Below are positions 26,401 through 41,400 of a stretch of DNA of 64,000 bases, one piece after another. The stretch is taken from positions 24,856,504-24,920,503 of the forward strand of contig OZ037765.1 in assembly GCA_964035545.1 (NCBI GenBank), read 5' to 3'. This DNA is from Bugula neritina (lineage: Eukaryota; Bryozoa; Gymnolaemata; Cheilostomatida; Bugulidae). The position numbers and the translations under genes are program-made. Below the pieces are notes generated by a model. It worked only from the letters and a program-made list of their open reading frames with translations. It was not told the DNA's origin and did not search any database. The first letter of the stretch is position 1. Each line of letters starts with the position of its first letter.

Positions 26401-29400
26401 CAAGAACCTGAGCTACATTTTGAGAGAAATTTATGATATTCTTAGTGAGGATGCCCTTAACTATCCTGTGAAAGTTTGTAGAAACATAGAAGCAACTATA
26501 TTTATATCATACCAGTAGCAGCTGCTGCTGCTTTTTCAATTCCACTAGCTTTCGAAACATCTTTTTCAGATTTTCGAGCACCACGAGTTGCGGGTGTATT
26601 TAAATGAAATACAGTCTTAGATGGATGAGTGCCTCTTGTTTTATTAACACGTGGTGACCCACCATCCATTCCAACCACCATGGTACCGGCTGTCTCAAAC
26701 GTAAACCACTCAGGATCCAGAAAAGCAGTGCTAAAACATTAAACAATGTCAGCTGATACAAACTAAAAGTCATAAATATTTTTTTCTCAATTACACCAAT
26801 ATGTATGTCTGCAAATGTAACACATGACTTAAACAATAAGAAATTAGCCTATTAGTATCGCTAAATTACCTGTAAGCAAGGATTTGCTTATTGCCAATGA
26901 GTTTTTCCTTCATTTCAAGTTTGTTGAGAAAAACTCCAAAATGGCTCAATCCTAGCACAATGTTTAGCTGCAAAAATTATTACCACAAATATCACAGTGA
27001 AGAATACATCAATTGTTACAACACAAAGAAAAAGTAACAAAATATAAAAAGCTACTCAATATATAATATATTGCACATAGGATAGAGTTATAGTAAATTT
27101 ATTATGAATTATCAATAAGATATATTCAAATATATAAGCAGAATAAGTTCAAGCTAATTACAGTCTAAATACTCATATAATGTTAACAAACCTGGGCTCT
27201 CCATGGCATGTCTTCATTGCAGATTCTTCTAAACTTCTTCTTTCTGATGTTGGCTTTAAAGAGGTCTGGTAAGAATAACGCTAGACGTTCTATAGCAGCC
27301 ATTTGTCTCTCTTCTTCTGCAGCACGCTGCTCAGCAGTATAGTGCGCTGGAATAGCTACCAGCTAAAATGTCACAACAAATAAAATTTACCTACATGTGG
27401 GAGTAGAAATACACCTTTCTCAATGACTAATATCTAAATTTATAGTATGGTGGTTAAAGGTGTTGGTGAAAATTTGCTAATGTTTTCTTTTGACATGTGT
27501 TCAGTAAATTAATGTGCTTGAAAACATTACTCTTGGCAACTATTAAATTATTATATTTCACATAGCCTAAGCTAAAATTATTTGATCTCTACAAGTTTAG
27601 TATTGGTGTATCAAGCTTGGTGCAGTCTTTATATTACTTTATTTAGTGTATAATTAGACAAAGATCTCAATTATTAGTGCTCAGCACTTTGAGATCTTAA
27701 GGCCTATTATATGCACGCCGAATACTACAGAAGTTTTCTCAAACAGAATAGAGCAGGAAGAGTGACAGTCAGTTAAAATGTGCATTTTTCACCAGATTTT
27801 ACTCAAATTAATTGACAAATCCAACTAAAATCTGAAAAATTTGATAAAAAATTATATGATATCCACTTACTTTTATTTTTCCAAAGTATTAAAAAGATGT
27901 CAATTTGTTTATTTGGTTAATTTTGTAATAATGTTGATTTGGCCAACTCGACCCAAATTCATGCATAAATTTTCACAATAAATAATTTAGATGAATTAAA
28001 GTAATTAGGCAGAAAATGTGTGTAGACCTCCAAACAAAAACTTGATTAGTAAGTGGTCTATATTTTGTAGAGTCAAACTGATAGGTAGTCTACGCAACGA
28101 ATGCTAGAAGTCAAGGCACTGCTATACTTACTCTATACTTATAACGGTTCTAAAACAGTGTCAAAGGATGCAACATGTGAGATGTGAAAGCAGAGCAGCA
28201 GTAAATTATACAGTATAAAAATCATAGTATAATATTGTATTGTGCACCAGGTACGCAAGAGAGCTATGTGAAATTTGCCTGCATTGTTAGTTGTAATACA
28301 ACAGACCTAGAACATTGCCATCGCATTACATAATACATTATTGTAAAACATACAGTATTATGTAAAAAATAACAAACCTTCATTTTATTCCTTTTCCTGG
28401 CGTTATTCTTGGGAAGCTGAGCTTTACCAGCATGAGCTGAACCTAGCTCTTTCTGTCTGTTATATTCTACCATGGCAGCTGCAAACTTCTTTGGGTCATC
28501 ACCTTGCACAGCTATAGCTCCAACTTGTTTGTTGATGATAGCTTTATTACCAATTACCATTTCATTGCGTCTATAAAATCACACAATAAATTTACAGTGT
28601 AACTTCTACCAAAACAACAATGGGTCTACAATAAAAAAAAAAAAATTATTTTATGTAACTATTGCTACATCTTCAAATAAAGAAAACTATATATTATAAT
28701 ATGCTAAGTAACTGCATATGCAGCTAACATCAGTAGACTTATATAATGTTTTGGGCTATTAAACTGTTCAATAACTTGTGCTTAACACTCACTTAGAAAT
28801 CCATTGAATAGCATCTTCACACCAGTCAATGGCAAGTTCAGAAAATCCCTCAGTGATAGCTTTCTGTACGACTTGAACAAGGAACTCGAGGTAACGGTTT
28901 CGTCTTTTGAACTTTTGCACTGGCAGCAACAACAAAGATTAGTCATTTAAATTATGGCTGAGATAAATGTCCAACAGTAATGTGTTTATATATTATATCT
29001 CTACACCATTCAAATAACATATGAGTAGCATAAAATTACTTCTTTTTTACAACATTATGATAACCAGCACTGAACACATTAAATGCATTTCTAGTTGAAG
29101 ATGTCGCCTATAATTAGAAAAGTCTTACAAAATATGCTTAACTTTACACATACCTTCTTTAAAAGCTAATCTACTAGGCAGATATGCTATGTATGCATTA
29201 AGCACGCTCGGATCTTCATTTCCTGTCAGTTCATGCTCTCCTTGAGCTAAGCGTAAATAGCGAGTGTTAGCAATAACAAGGAACTAGCAAAATTATATTA
29301 TACAGCAAATGTCCAAATTAAAAGAAAAATTATAACCTAAACAGAATTCCAAAATTTACATTATTTTCAGAAGCAAAGTTTTGTTACCTGCTTTATAGGC

Positions 29401-32400
29401 AAATTTTAAAGGGTAAGTGGAAATAACTCCACTAAGCATTTCAATATCTTCCACATCATTGACAGATGGAAAATCTACATATATGCTAAGCAGTTTAGCT
29501 CTGCTTCTAGTTTAGTATAGTAGTGTTTAAATGTAATCTATTGCTCATTGTCTTTTTTATTATTTAACTAAATGATTTGAACTAGTATGAAGCTAACTTA
29601 CATTAACAATAACTATGCACTCAGTTATATTGAAAATACAGTTCTTAGTATCCACATTTCAACACATTTGAATGACATTTTCAAAATTACACCAAAACTA
29701 GCAAAAAAATGTAAAAAAGTTTAGTAAATTTACCTTGACGTGACAACTTAAGCATATGAGCTTCTAAGGCTCGAAGCTGGCAGTTGCCGGTTGGCTCATC
29801 ATCTTTGTCCTTGCTAACCTTAGCTTGCTTTTTACTACTACGCTTTTTGAGAGCAGCCAATGACATTAGTCCTAAAAAAGAATATGCATATCTTTAACGA
29901 TAAGGTAACAGCCAGTTTCTATTCTACCAATATACACATTTGGTATATGCTATATGGAAAAATTAATGAGTGACTTTGACAAATTTTACTAAATATTTTG
30001 AATGAAAAAATATAATTGTCAGCAGCACTTGGTCATAAATATTAACTAAGAATGTTTCCAGAATTTCTTTGGCTCTCATATTCATATTTTATTTGTATAT
30101 AAAATAATTTTTCTTAAATTTGCTAAACCTGATGCCTTCCCACACCCACTTTAACAGTTTTAAACATGACACGGACACACACGGTATACAAATCTAAAGT
30201 TCTTTTTTTATCATAACTTATGCAAAAACAGTTGAACCGAATTTAAGATTAATTCAATGCTGACACAATACTGGCCAATACTTAAAGAACATATATACTT
30301 ATATACTTATATATTATAACAATGCCTACCTTCATCTTCATTATGGTTATTGGAGTCATCCCCAAATCCATCAGGAATCTCACTAGACCCAGAGCCATGC
30401 GTTCCACTTTCTATACTCAACAGCTTTCTTCCTGCGTCATTAAGCTTGGAAGCAAGAGATCTCTGCCCCCATGTGCGGAGTGTTTTAGCCAAATGGTATG
30501 TAATGCATGCAGTCATGTGATGTAAGCTTTCATTAACTCGTTCAGATCTCCGAGTCAGTAAGCTGCTTGGAATCTCTTGGAGGACAACATGACATCTTTC
30601 TAGAATCTTCAAGAACAAAATTTTAAGTTTTCGAACAGGGACATATTATAAACATCTGCAGACAACACAGAGCTAAACTTTTGACTAATTAGCCGCATGT
30701 GCTTGAACATAAGAAAAAAGTGTGCCATTACGCTTTATGACAAAAACCTCAGCAAAACTGACACTGATAAAATAAAATTGAAAGTCTATCAACATGCATA
30801 CAGCTGTTGAAATCTTACAAGTCTTTGTTGTAGAACATGTAACTAAAATGCTAGTAAAAACAATGTTACCACATTAGAAAATTGAAATAAATCAATCCTA
30901 GCATAGCATAATGTTATTCAAACTAGTTTTTATATATGCATAGCATTTCGTAAAAAGTAAATATATTAAAATTTATTAACAATACATACCTGTATGACTG
31001 GTATAGATGGCACTTTCCAGTAGAGCAGTGGAGCCAGCAGTCCATAGCATTGTATGGCAGCTTGCAGAGCCATGTTGGACTCATTCAGCCAACCAGCGAG
31101 TTCCAAAGCAACTATTAGCTTCTGACACTCCTTTAGTCTCATTATCTGCAGATATAATAATTTTCAGAAAATGTAGACACAACCTACACCATTACAAATA
31201 TACTCTTCTTAACTTTTAGTATTCTGTTTGAAACTTGAATAGTTCTGCCAAGAAGACATACCTGGCCATTGTAGAGAGACCCCTGATCACAGAGTCTGTC
31301 ACAGTATAGTTGCTTCTCCCTGATAGCAATGTCACCAGCAATGAATATGCTGGACAGGAACATTCTCAGTAACACAGGTGAGCCAGTGTCTAGAACTTTC
31401 TTATTCAACCTAATAAAAACATACATTTCATCACATACATTGTTACAGACGCAAGCAGCCAATCATGAGCAAATCTCAGCAAATTAATTTATGGTTAATA
31501 ATGGAGATCACTTTACTTATAAATTACTGTAATAACAGTAGCTAAGCTTTTCCAAAAATGTTATTGTATGCTTACTACCTTTTATCTCTTCAACATTATC
31601 ATAAACTTGTTGTACAAATCAACACACTCTCTCACACGTGTGATGTGCTGCACACATTGTAACAACTTTTTTTTATATAATGCTTATTTTTATATTGAAA
31701 TTGACTGATTTATAAAAATATATGACTATACCAGTAAATAAGTATACTTTTGAAATAATACAAAGCAGACTTCTCACCTGTACAGAGTGAGTTTGAAATC
31801 ATTTTGTGCTGAAGTGACGTATGTCTCCTGGCGCGGTTGGGGAATTGCAGACACAAAATATTCCCAAAGTATCTGGCAAGCTGTTGTAGCTACATTGTAC
31901 TGGCCAACCTGGTAGGCAACCTGCAGGACATTCAACATCAGCAATGATAACTCACACAAACTTAGTACAAAATGTAGTGCAGCATTAAAAATTACTTTAT
32001 ATATAAAGCAGAGTGGTGAAATAGTGAGATCAAACTTACTTGAGCTAGATAAGCCCATGCCATTTGCACTGGCAGTGGATGAGAAGCAAGCACTGGCTTG
32101 CTTATGTCACCAATGCTGTCACCAATCAGCTTTCCTTCTGCCGTATAAGCAGCAACAGCAAAGACATAGCGTTTGTGAGGCACAATGTTCTGCACACGGA
32201 ATAAGCAGAACGAGGTGGCGGGAATCTCATCCCCGCACCCTTGGATGTGATAGTCGTTAAGTCTCACTCTAATGTTACTGCCAGAAGCATCTCTTCCAAA
32301 CAGCCGATACCAAGCAACCTGCCACCATAATACAATAGTATTGTAATCATAGACATCATATCTTCTGCATTAGAATATTATAACCAGCCATACATCAGTC

Positions 32401-35400
32401 TATGTTGGTGATTCTATTACATTTTCTTACTGCTGCTGTTGCTGCTAGCTTTAATATATAGTACCAGTTGGTTTACAATAAAATTTATATTTATAAAATT
32501 GGCTTTTAGCATTAAATATTACCTTTTCACCAGATAGAGGCAAGAAAGGAGATGGCTTAAACACCATCGTTGTGTCTGTTCTGCTTAGCAAAATGGGAGG
32601 ACCAGGTATGTTCTTTGGGCTGACAGTTTCTTTAACTTGCACCGAGTTTTCCAAATACAGACGTTTATCTTCTTCCTGTGTTCTGATAATCAGCTCTTGT
32701 GCTTCCTGTAGTATGAATCACTAACAGATAACTTCAACTCCAGCATTTAATTATTTTAAATGAAATGCAAATATAATTTACAAATGTTTACATCACAATA
32801 AAAATAAAAGAAAATGGCTATCTTACTTACAGAAAAAGGGATAATAAAAATATACTAGAAATAGAATGCATAGTTTCAGCATTTCATTGAAATGATCAAA
32901 CTTTACCAACAGAAAGAAAGAACAAATTAGACTTCTACTTACTGCTAGCAGAGATTGCTGCTCCACAGAGTTAGTCAAGTTGTTTAGTGAAAGCGCTTTC
33001 TGCATGAGAAGCAGAGCTTTCACCAGACTATTCTTCTGGCAATCATTCAGGAGCTCCTCGTAGTCGGCGGTAAAGTTGAAGTTACGGGCGGCTGGCGCTT
33101 CCTAAGAACATTACATTATAATCTAGAGTAAATAAACAACTTACACAGTATATAGTTAAAGTGAGAGCAACATGCAATTGATACAATGTTGATGTTATAC
33201 AGTAACTTTACTCACCCCTCCGACTGATTTTGAGCATGTAGATCTTTTGAAGGTTTTTTGAGAAACAGGTTTAAATTCTATAAGAATTAAAGCAAACTAT
33301 ATGCATAGTATTAACACAACTATATATTAGTTGTTGCAAAAAAGTAAAAAACTATAAGATGCAACAAGTAGCATAATATTATTTAAATAAGCTTTTTTGT
33401 TCAATTTTAGATGCAATAGATGATAAAATGATAAATTACTTGACAAAAATAGAGTGCAGCAAGTTCAGTCTAAAAGAGAAGTTAATAAAATGGTAGGAGC
33501 TGCAGAATTAAATTATTCTGGCAGTAAGTTACCTGGTGGAAGTGTTAAAAGCTTTAGGCAGACTCTGTGGTACATGTAGAACAGTTCCATGTGAAGATCC
33601 TTTACTGTATTCCAAACAGTAGAAGCAGAAGAGGCTGTCTGAGATGTTCCTCCACTATTGGCATCACTGGATGGTGCACTGTCTGTAGTGAACAGTTTCT
33701 GGTTTAACTCCTGTGAAAAATGTTGAAAGCAATAAGGAAATATAATATTATGTTACAGATATATAGGTAAAAACACTAATGGCATTGCTTCTTTGACATT
33801 GTAGAGCACAGATGAAGTATAAGAAAATAAAATGGAGCTAGCAAGCATAACCACCGTGTATAAAACACCAAACAATATCTTTTTAAATATTTTACAGCCG
33901 TAACTGACATGAAAACCGTATATTTGAGTACGAAATACTCATTACGGTGGCATCAGAGACTTTGTTGCTGAAACTAAAAACTGTATATTCTACATTAAAA
34001 AAATTATCAATTATATATTAATAATAAATTAGCCAGCCTACCTTACTCCAAGATATATCGGCAATAGAACGTCCGTCATTCAAAGCAACAACTCTTCGAG
34101 CTGCAGAAACATTTTTCAAACCAAGTTCAAGAATATTCCGAGCAGTAACCAACAGATCTCTGATAGGCTGGTCGAGAATGCTGCTTAAACCAGCTTGACT
34201 GAATTCTCCTTTACTTGCTGGTCGACTGTAGCCCTTAGATGGTGGATAGCTGCCATCAAAATCTTCTTTATCAGAATCTGAGGTGTTAAGCCTCTCTGTT
34301 GATAAACAATGAAAATTGGTAATTCTTACTAGTGAACGTAAACCAGTGCATCAAATTTCTGTGATAAAAATTAATTTTCATCAAAAATATTTTTGCTGCA
34401 CCAGGTATTGAAAAAATGTTGAATAAGGCTCTCCGCAGGTTTTTTTCATTTTGATTTAGTTGAGTTATCATAATTCAAATTTTAGCTTTATAATTACAAG
34501 CATCATAATGATATATTGCAAACAGTTTTGACTCATTGCTCATCAGTGTGGCTATCTGACTAATATTAATACGTCTACATCAAGTATTGGTGTTGACTCT
34601 GACAATTGTACATGACTTTAAAATATAAATAAACACACTAGTATATTCTATATAAAATATCAGTAAAAAAACCTTTAACACTACCTGCAGTGGCTTGCTT
34701 ACAGGCAGCCGCAGCCTCTAAAACCAAAGATAGTCTCAGTGCAATCTCTGCACTCAACCCAGGATCCACAGTGTTTAGTCCACACCAACCAAGAACCACT
34801 TGAACATTTTCAAGCATGTAAACCCACTATCATAAAAGGAAACATGGTCATGTATATAAGAGTAAATGAAATATTGTTCAAGTAACCAACTTTAAAAGTG
34901 ATTAGTTGAGACAGCTGTTGATTATGTCAGATAACTATAATTTTATTGCTGCTTCAGTATATTTTTAAAAAACATTTATAAGCTAGCAACACAAAACTCA
35001 AATCAAACAGATTGAAAAGTCATTTATAAAACAACTACCGAACACGTATAAACAGTTTTTTTGGATAAGTGAAACCAGCGTATTCATTACCATTGAGCTT
35101 GAACCTGTGAGCTCTTTGGTTTGAGAGTTCAACACAACTGTTGGTTTGGTATACAGCTGAACATCATATAATTAATCATTGAAAACACAACAAAAAACTT
35201 GTAAATAACACGGGATAGAGCATTCTCTTAATAAGTCAATTGAGTGAAACATAAATAATACATATATTCAACTTGGCAAAGAACAATAACATTTCCTAAA
35301 AAGATGAAAGAGGGAAAGAAAAAAAACAATATTATATTATCAAGATACCTTGCCAGCTTGATCCATTTTCTGGATGTACTTCCAGTTCTCCAGGGATCCA

Positions 35401-38400
35401 GTCTGATATTTCTGAAACACAGCCTTGCATTTGTTCCACAGAAAGAGAGTTGCGTCCACCACCATGTCCAGATCCACATTGTCAGCCTTAACACAGTGTT
35501 GAAATATTAGCAACTTTCGGCTAAATTAATATGTTAAACAAAAGAGCATGACAATTGTTTCTATAGATCGATCTTTACATGCCAGTGAGTAAACAATTCA
35601 TAAATTATAAAATTCCAATCATACAAATATATGAGGCTAAGCAAAATTTTTTTCAGTTTTACACTAATTTTTTATACCACCCATGCATGTTAACGTGGCA
35701 ATATCTACCTGCTACTCTACCACACCAATAGACTGCTGATAAATTGCTATGCATACTACATTGAACTACATCATGTGATTATTTACACACAACTTTATAA
35801 AAAGATGTGTAAACAATGCACTTACTGTAACCATAGGAGTGCTTGTGAAAGAGTGAAGGACCTTGGCCAAATCCATCAAATCATCAACACTATCAGCTGA
35901 CTTGGTTTTAGCTGCAAAACATTATTTATAAGTACAACACACTTGCACAGATCTGTTAGTAATATATAATAAGATATTAAACATAATTTACTATACACAT
36001 ATATGTTAACTGTTACTTACAATTGAGAACACTAACAATATTAACAATACTAACTTAGTGCTCTACCAAAACAACATAGTATAGAAAATGTACTGCGGAA
36101 CGTAAGTTTATACTTCAGAGCATACTCGATATAACTCAATAATAAGTAGCTAGTAAATATTAAAAAATAAGGATAGAACATCTATGTAATCTATTCTTAT
36201 TATTCAAACCTACCAGGTGCATACTGCTATATATTTTACTAGCAAATATTAAAACAAATGAACAAAATATTTAAACCTCTTTTAAAATGTTACCAACTTA
36301 TTTCCTACTCTCTACATGCCTCATTCTGTGTGATTGCAAAATATTCAACTATCTGCTAGTAGATTTATTGTCGGAACATAAATAATTAGTAAGTTTGCAA
36401 ATTTTAGTCAGCTGAGCCCAACTTTCTTGCATATTGTAAGTCTCTATGGAAATACTAGATTAATGTAAAGGCACATTACACCCAAATGCAACTACAACTT
36501 ATTGAATTGCTAAATGTTTATCTTCCACATGCATGATTTGCTACATTTACCACTATTCGAAGTTTACTAAGCTAAAGTTTTTGCTAGAGCCAATATTTTT
36601 AAGCATTGTGTTCTAGCTTTTAAAAATTTTAAATGTCAGCATTTTTTAATACTTAGAGCTGCTGACCTAATGCAATGACTGAGGTGTCAGCAGCTGTAGC
36701 AGGAACAGTAGTCTTTCTCTTCACGGAAACTGAATGCTCAGATGATTCTTGCTGATTACGCCTTTCCTGCTTTTCCCGCTCTTTTTCCTTTTCCTTTTCT
36801 TTTTCTAACGCTTCCAACTCCAACTTCCGTCGATGACTTGGATTCAACTTTTGCATTGCAACAAGCAAAGCTATTTCTCTTTCCACACTTCTCAATGCTG
36901 GATGGTCGTTTTTCTAAACAAACCACAGGAGCTAATTTAATCAATAAAACATAAAAAAATTATTTTAGCTCTTTCAGTCTAATAGCAATCTTAACTTTAT
37001 TAAATATGTATCAAACAAAAGAAATTCTACAAGTAACATATTCTGCTAACCTTAATAAACTGTTTTATTGGATCAACCAGAGTATCAAACACATCCCAGT
37101 GTTCAAAACAGTATGCCAGTTTGATCAGTTTTACTACAGCCGACAATGGTACCCCATCCATACCAGCTGCAGCCATCTCCATTAGGCTTTGGTCTCTACA
37201 CACTCCTGGCATCTCTATCAACCCTGTTGTCCTGTTTGGTATTGTAACAGAACCACTGTTCGGAAGTGAGCCAGCACCACCTAAAGAATAAAAAGTATTT
37301 ACACTCTAACAATAAGCCAGTACATGAGATATTACTGTTCATGTGTGCTAGTATGTAGAATCTACAATCTGGTTAAAGCCTTGTTTGTAATTAAAAAATA
37401 TATTTTTTGTAAGGAAATGCTACAGTTTTTTTAAAACTAAACTTTGCATTTTCAGTTACTTATACATAAAATTGCTTTCAATATAATAATCAAAAACGAG
37501 CACAGGACAAAGTTAAGCACTGATCACTAACCGCATATGACCTCTTGAGCTGCCATAAAGAGTTCGGCATAGACATCGAGAGTTTCTACCTCCGAGTCAG
37601 GAGCAGGCGGCTGTGTAATCAGAGTCCTCTTGTTAGTGTCAGTGAGAGTCTCAATAATACAGAGGAACTGAGCAGCGCTTCCTTCAAACATGTCCACTAG
37701 GAGCTTCTCTGTTGGCGTACGAGGCCACGGTAGCTGTAAGTTGAAATCGCTTTTTAACAAACTGATGTATGCAATAACATTAAATGGTTTTATTGGATGA
37801 TTATTGCAATTCAATAACTTTAGGAAAATTGTCTTTACTTCATATCAGTACCTTACCATAAATATTGCAGCTTAGTAAAAGTAAAGTTGCAAGCAAATTT
37901 GTTTAATGATTTTTCTAAAATACGCAATTCTGACAAGCGCATGCTTGAAGTTAGTCACCTTATATCTGAACAGTTATGAAAAAATATGAAGTAAAATATG
38001 AATTTATAGACAATAAATTTAGAATTTTTATATACAAAAGACAACAGGCTACATTGTAGTCAGTGACACTATAAAATGTCTATATTCAACCTCAGTAAAT
38101 AAAAAGGAAAATAACAAGACATTAGCCTGGATCATACTCCTTATAACGAAGCACAGGCAATTTTGTTTGTTAACTTATATTTTCAGTGCACACTATGAAA
38201 ATTTATGTCATCTAAATAAAATATTATTTTAGCAAATATAACTAAAATATGTGCAAGAAAAAATTTACATTGCAAAACCATCGTCACTAAAATTTTCACA
38301 ATTTCATCACAAAGTCTTGTGAAAATGAAATTAGAAATCTTATGACATCTTAGTATTTTTACGCATTATATACTAACATACATAAACTGGTCTGTAATAT

Positions 38401-41400
38401 TGTCTAAAAACTCTGTAACCTCAATCAGCTATTACTAAAATTAGGTTACAAAATATGCACAGAATCAACAGTTTATCTTATAATACCTACGTAAGTATTA
38501 ACCCAGTATACTCTATCAAACCAGTATAAAATATTGATGGCCTTAAAATGATAATAAACCTCTAGATTCAAAGTCTACTACAATAATGTGAAAGCTATTA
38601 TGAACCTGTATTCAAGGCTTTTTTTAAAGCTGGTTTGAGTAAAAACCTATATTCAGTAGCTTGTTGAAAAACTGTATTGTTTTCTTTATTTTGTTAAATA
38701 AATTTGTTAAATTTCATTGATGTTCATTTATGCTGTATTATGTAAGTTTATAATTCCTGTTTTAGTAGATGTCATATACTGAAGATGTGCTACATGCTAC
38801 ACAGTGCACTGATACATCTCAGCTAATCAAATAATACGTGAGAAACAGGTGAAAACCATATTAATGTAGTATTATTACAGTGCACAAACTAAATAATAGT
38901 AGTGTGGAGTTACTACCTCTTTGACCCGTTTAGCTGCAGTAGAATATCTTATCTGTGATGAAAATAAAATCATCAATTTACAGCATTACTTTATATGCAG
39001 GCTATCTTTAGCAAAATAAAAATATTTTTATCCATTCTATTCAAACAAACACAGACTCATAATAGAGCCATCTGAGTAGTTAGCAGACTATGTCAAATAC
39101 TTACAGCATGAGCATCTTTTAGATTAGCTCGAGTCTTTGGCCTTAAAAATCCTTTGGGCTTCTTTCTAGACTCAAAAGCTGCTCGTTTAAACACCATAAT
39201 TGCCATCTAAACACATAAAACATAAGCATAAATAACCAAACATCTATTGTAAGTAAAACTTAGTTAGCTGAAGTATGTTTCGAAACCTCCTTACCTTGAT
39301 TGTTGCATGTCTAAAGATTTTTTCAGTTTGGCTGTTTGGTTTGGATTCACTTAAGTTTTCCAACTGGCTCAGTTCATTAATCTTCAGCAAGGCTCTTCTA
39401 GCAAATGCCTCTGCTTTGTCGCTGGCCATACAATCGTAGTAGCACTGGCAGATTGCGGTATACAAAGTAGTTCGCCATACCAGGTACTTCTTGCCAAGTA
39501 GCACTACAGATGTCTCCATGCACATGCTAGCCCAAAGTAAATACTCCACTACTTTTGCAGTGTGCCCATAAGCCATTAAATAACGACACACACTGTAGAT
39601 GTGCACAGTGCCTAAAACAATAAAACAATAAAAGATATGTTACATTTAGTATTTTAATTTTACAATGCAAAAGAATATAAAATACATGCTTTGGCTAACT
39701 TCAAACAATTTTAAAAGTTATTTTTATTTCAAAAACTTTTAAAAGGTAGTCAAATTAAATTCTAACAATAAAATCTTTTCGTAGCATTCCAGATCTGGAC
39801 AAAGCCGTTGCACCTTAACGCATAGGAAAAAGCTAATACTAAGAGCAGGCGGTAACAAAATATGAATACGTAAAACATTCAAAGTTTTAAAGGCTATAAT
39901 ATATAAGTAACATAAAATATTTTTGCATCATATTGTAATGTACATCAATTCAATAGTGTTTTACTACTACTATAACTTGCCATTGTATACAAGCCAGCAT
40001 AGATCATCTTTTGGCAAAATAACTTGGGTTACCAATCGCAAGAAGTTCATTATCCTTATACAAGCATCCACCGTCTCAGTGTTTTGTAACTTAGGATCAC
40101 CGTTCTTCACCACTTGAAACATGCAAATGGATTTTCCCATTAATGCTCGAAACTAAAATATTAAGTTAATAATAAGGTGCAAACATTAAAATAGTTAAAA
40201 TGGTAGAGTAGAATGCAATCTTACAGCAACCCAATTTAGTTAAAGTTGAAGTTTCTTAGCATTACCTGCATAACTAAAATGCATCAACAGCAGTGCAATC
40301 ATGAGCAATCTTGGGCTGACCAAGCATTTTCAACTGGTATAAAAAACTGGTTGCAATATCATTTGTATAACTTCTTGTAGCCAGTTCTTTCATAGTTCTC
40401 AACCTTTTCGTGCTTTGTTTTGCAAAATTTAATGGTAGTTTCTAATTTTTCAGTTTTTACAGTTTTAGCTAACAATAATAAAAATGCAAAACTTACAGTG
40501 TACCCTGCATTTTCAGCACCAAACCCTTTCGGAAAGTAAGTTGATTTGAAAAGATCAACATCAGTTATTTCATCAACTTTAACATCTCCAAACATATCAA
40601 GATATCTCGAGAAGCATTGGAAATCAGCCAGATTGAACTCCTAGTAAGAATAAAATTTTAATGTATTTAGTACCTATTTATCAAAAAAAGTTTACAATTT
40701 GTTTCTTAATGGGTATATATAACAAATGAAAAATATTTAAAACCTATATTGGTTGTTTGAGTAATCCACTATGTATCTCAATCTTATAAAACAGATTCAA
40801 AATGTCCAACAGCATAAAACTTTAAGTTATTCTTACCTTGAGTGTTACTAAAAAATCTGCCATCTCTATCACTTTTTTCTGATAATACAAGGTTGGCACC
40901 AAAGGTTCATATTTGTTCCACAAGTCAAATAGAACATCAGATCTAGCAGGATAAAATAAAGAGTGAAAATATAATTACAGCAGTCCTAAACTGAATTTAA
41001 AGTAGTAAGTGTTGAATGAAGTGTAAAATATCAGCAAGCTGTAAGATCAGTGAAAATATTTAACGCACATGCCAAGTTCAGGATGTAAAACATACTTTTC
41101 ACAGAACTTCATGTGTCCTTATCAGTCTAACTACCAAGCTGTCATATGAAACAACCAAGTGAAGACAAACCACATTACTGATTTGCAAGATTTCATTTTT
41201 AAATAACACACAAAAAGAGTTTACAGAAAAAATAACTACTGTAACCAAAAGCATGCATGTAATCATTTAATTTTATTCTTACTCGATTCAAAAATCACCC
41301 AAACACATTTTGTTTTAGTAAAAGTGATTTACATGATGGTGATGATGGCAAACAAAATAGAAAAAGAACGATGAAAATTGATTACTTTTAAGTTTAACTT

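Noticed and set aside
29247-29287. An apparent upstream extension of CFAP54 exon 27 (FLVIANTRYL)
   Set aside because: It would require a phase 0 entry, while exon 26 ends in phase 1. The acceptor at 29247 fits the phase and has a branch-like TGCTAAC upstream.
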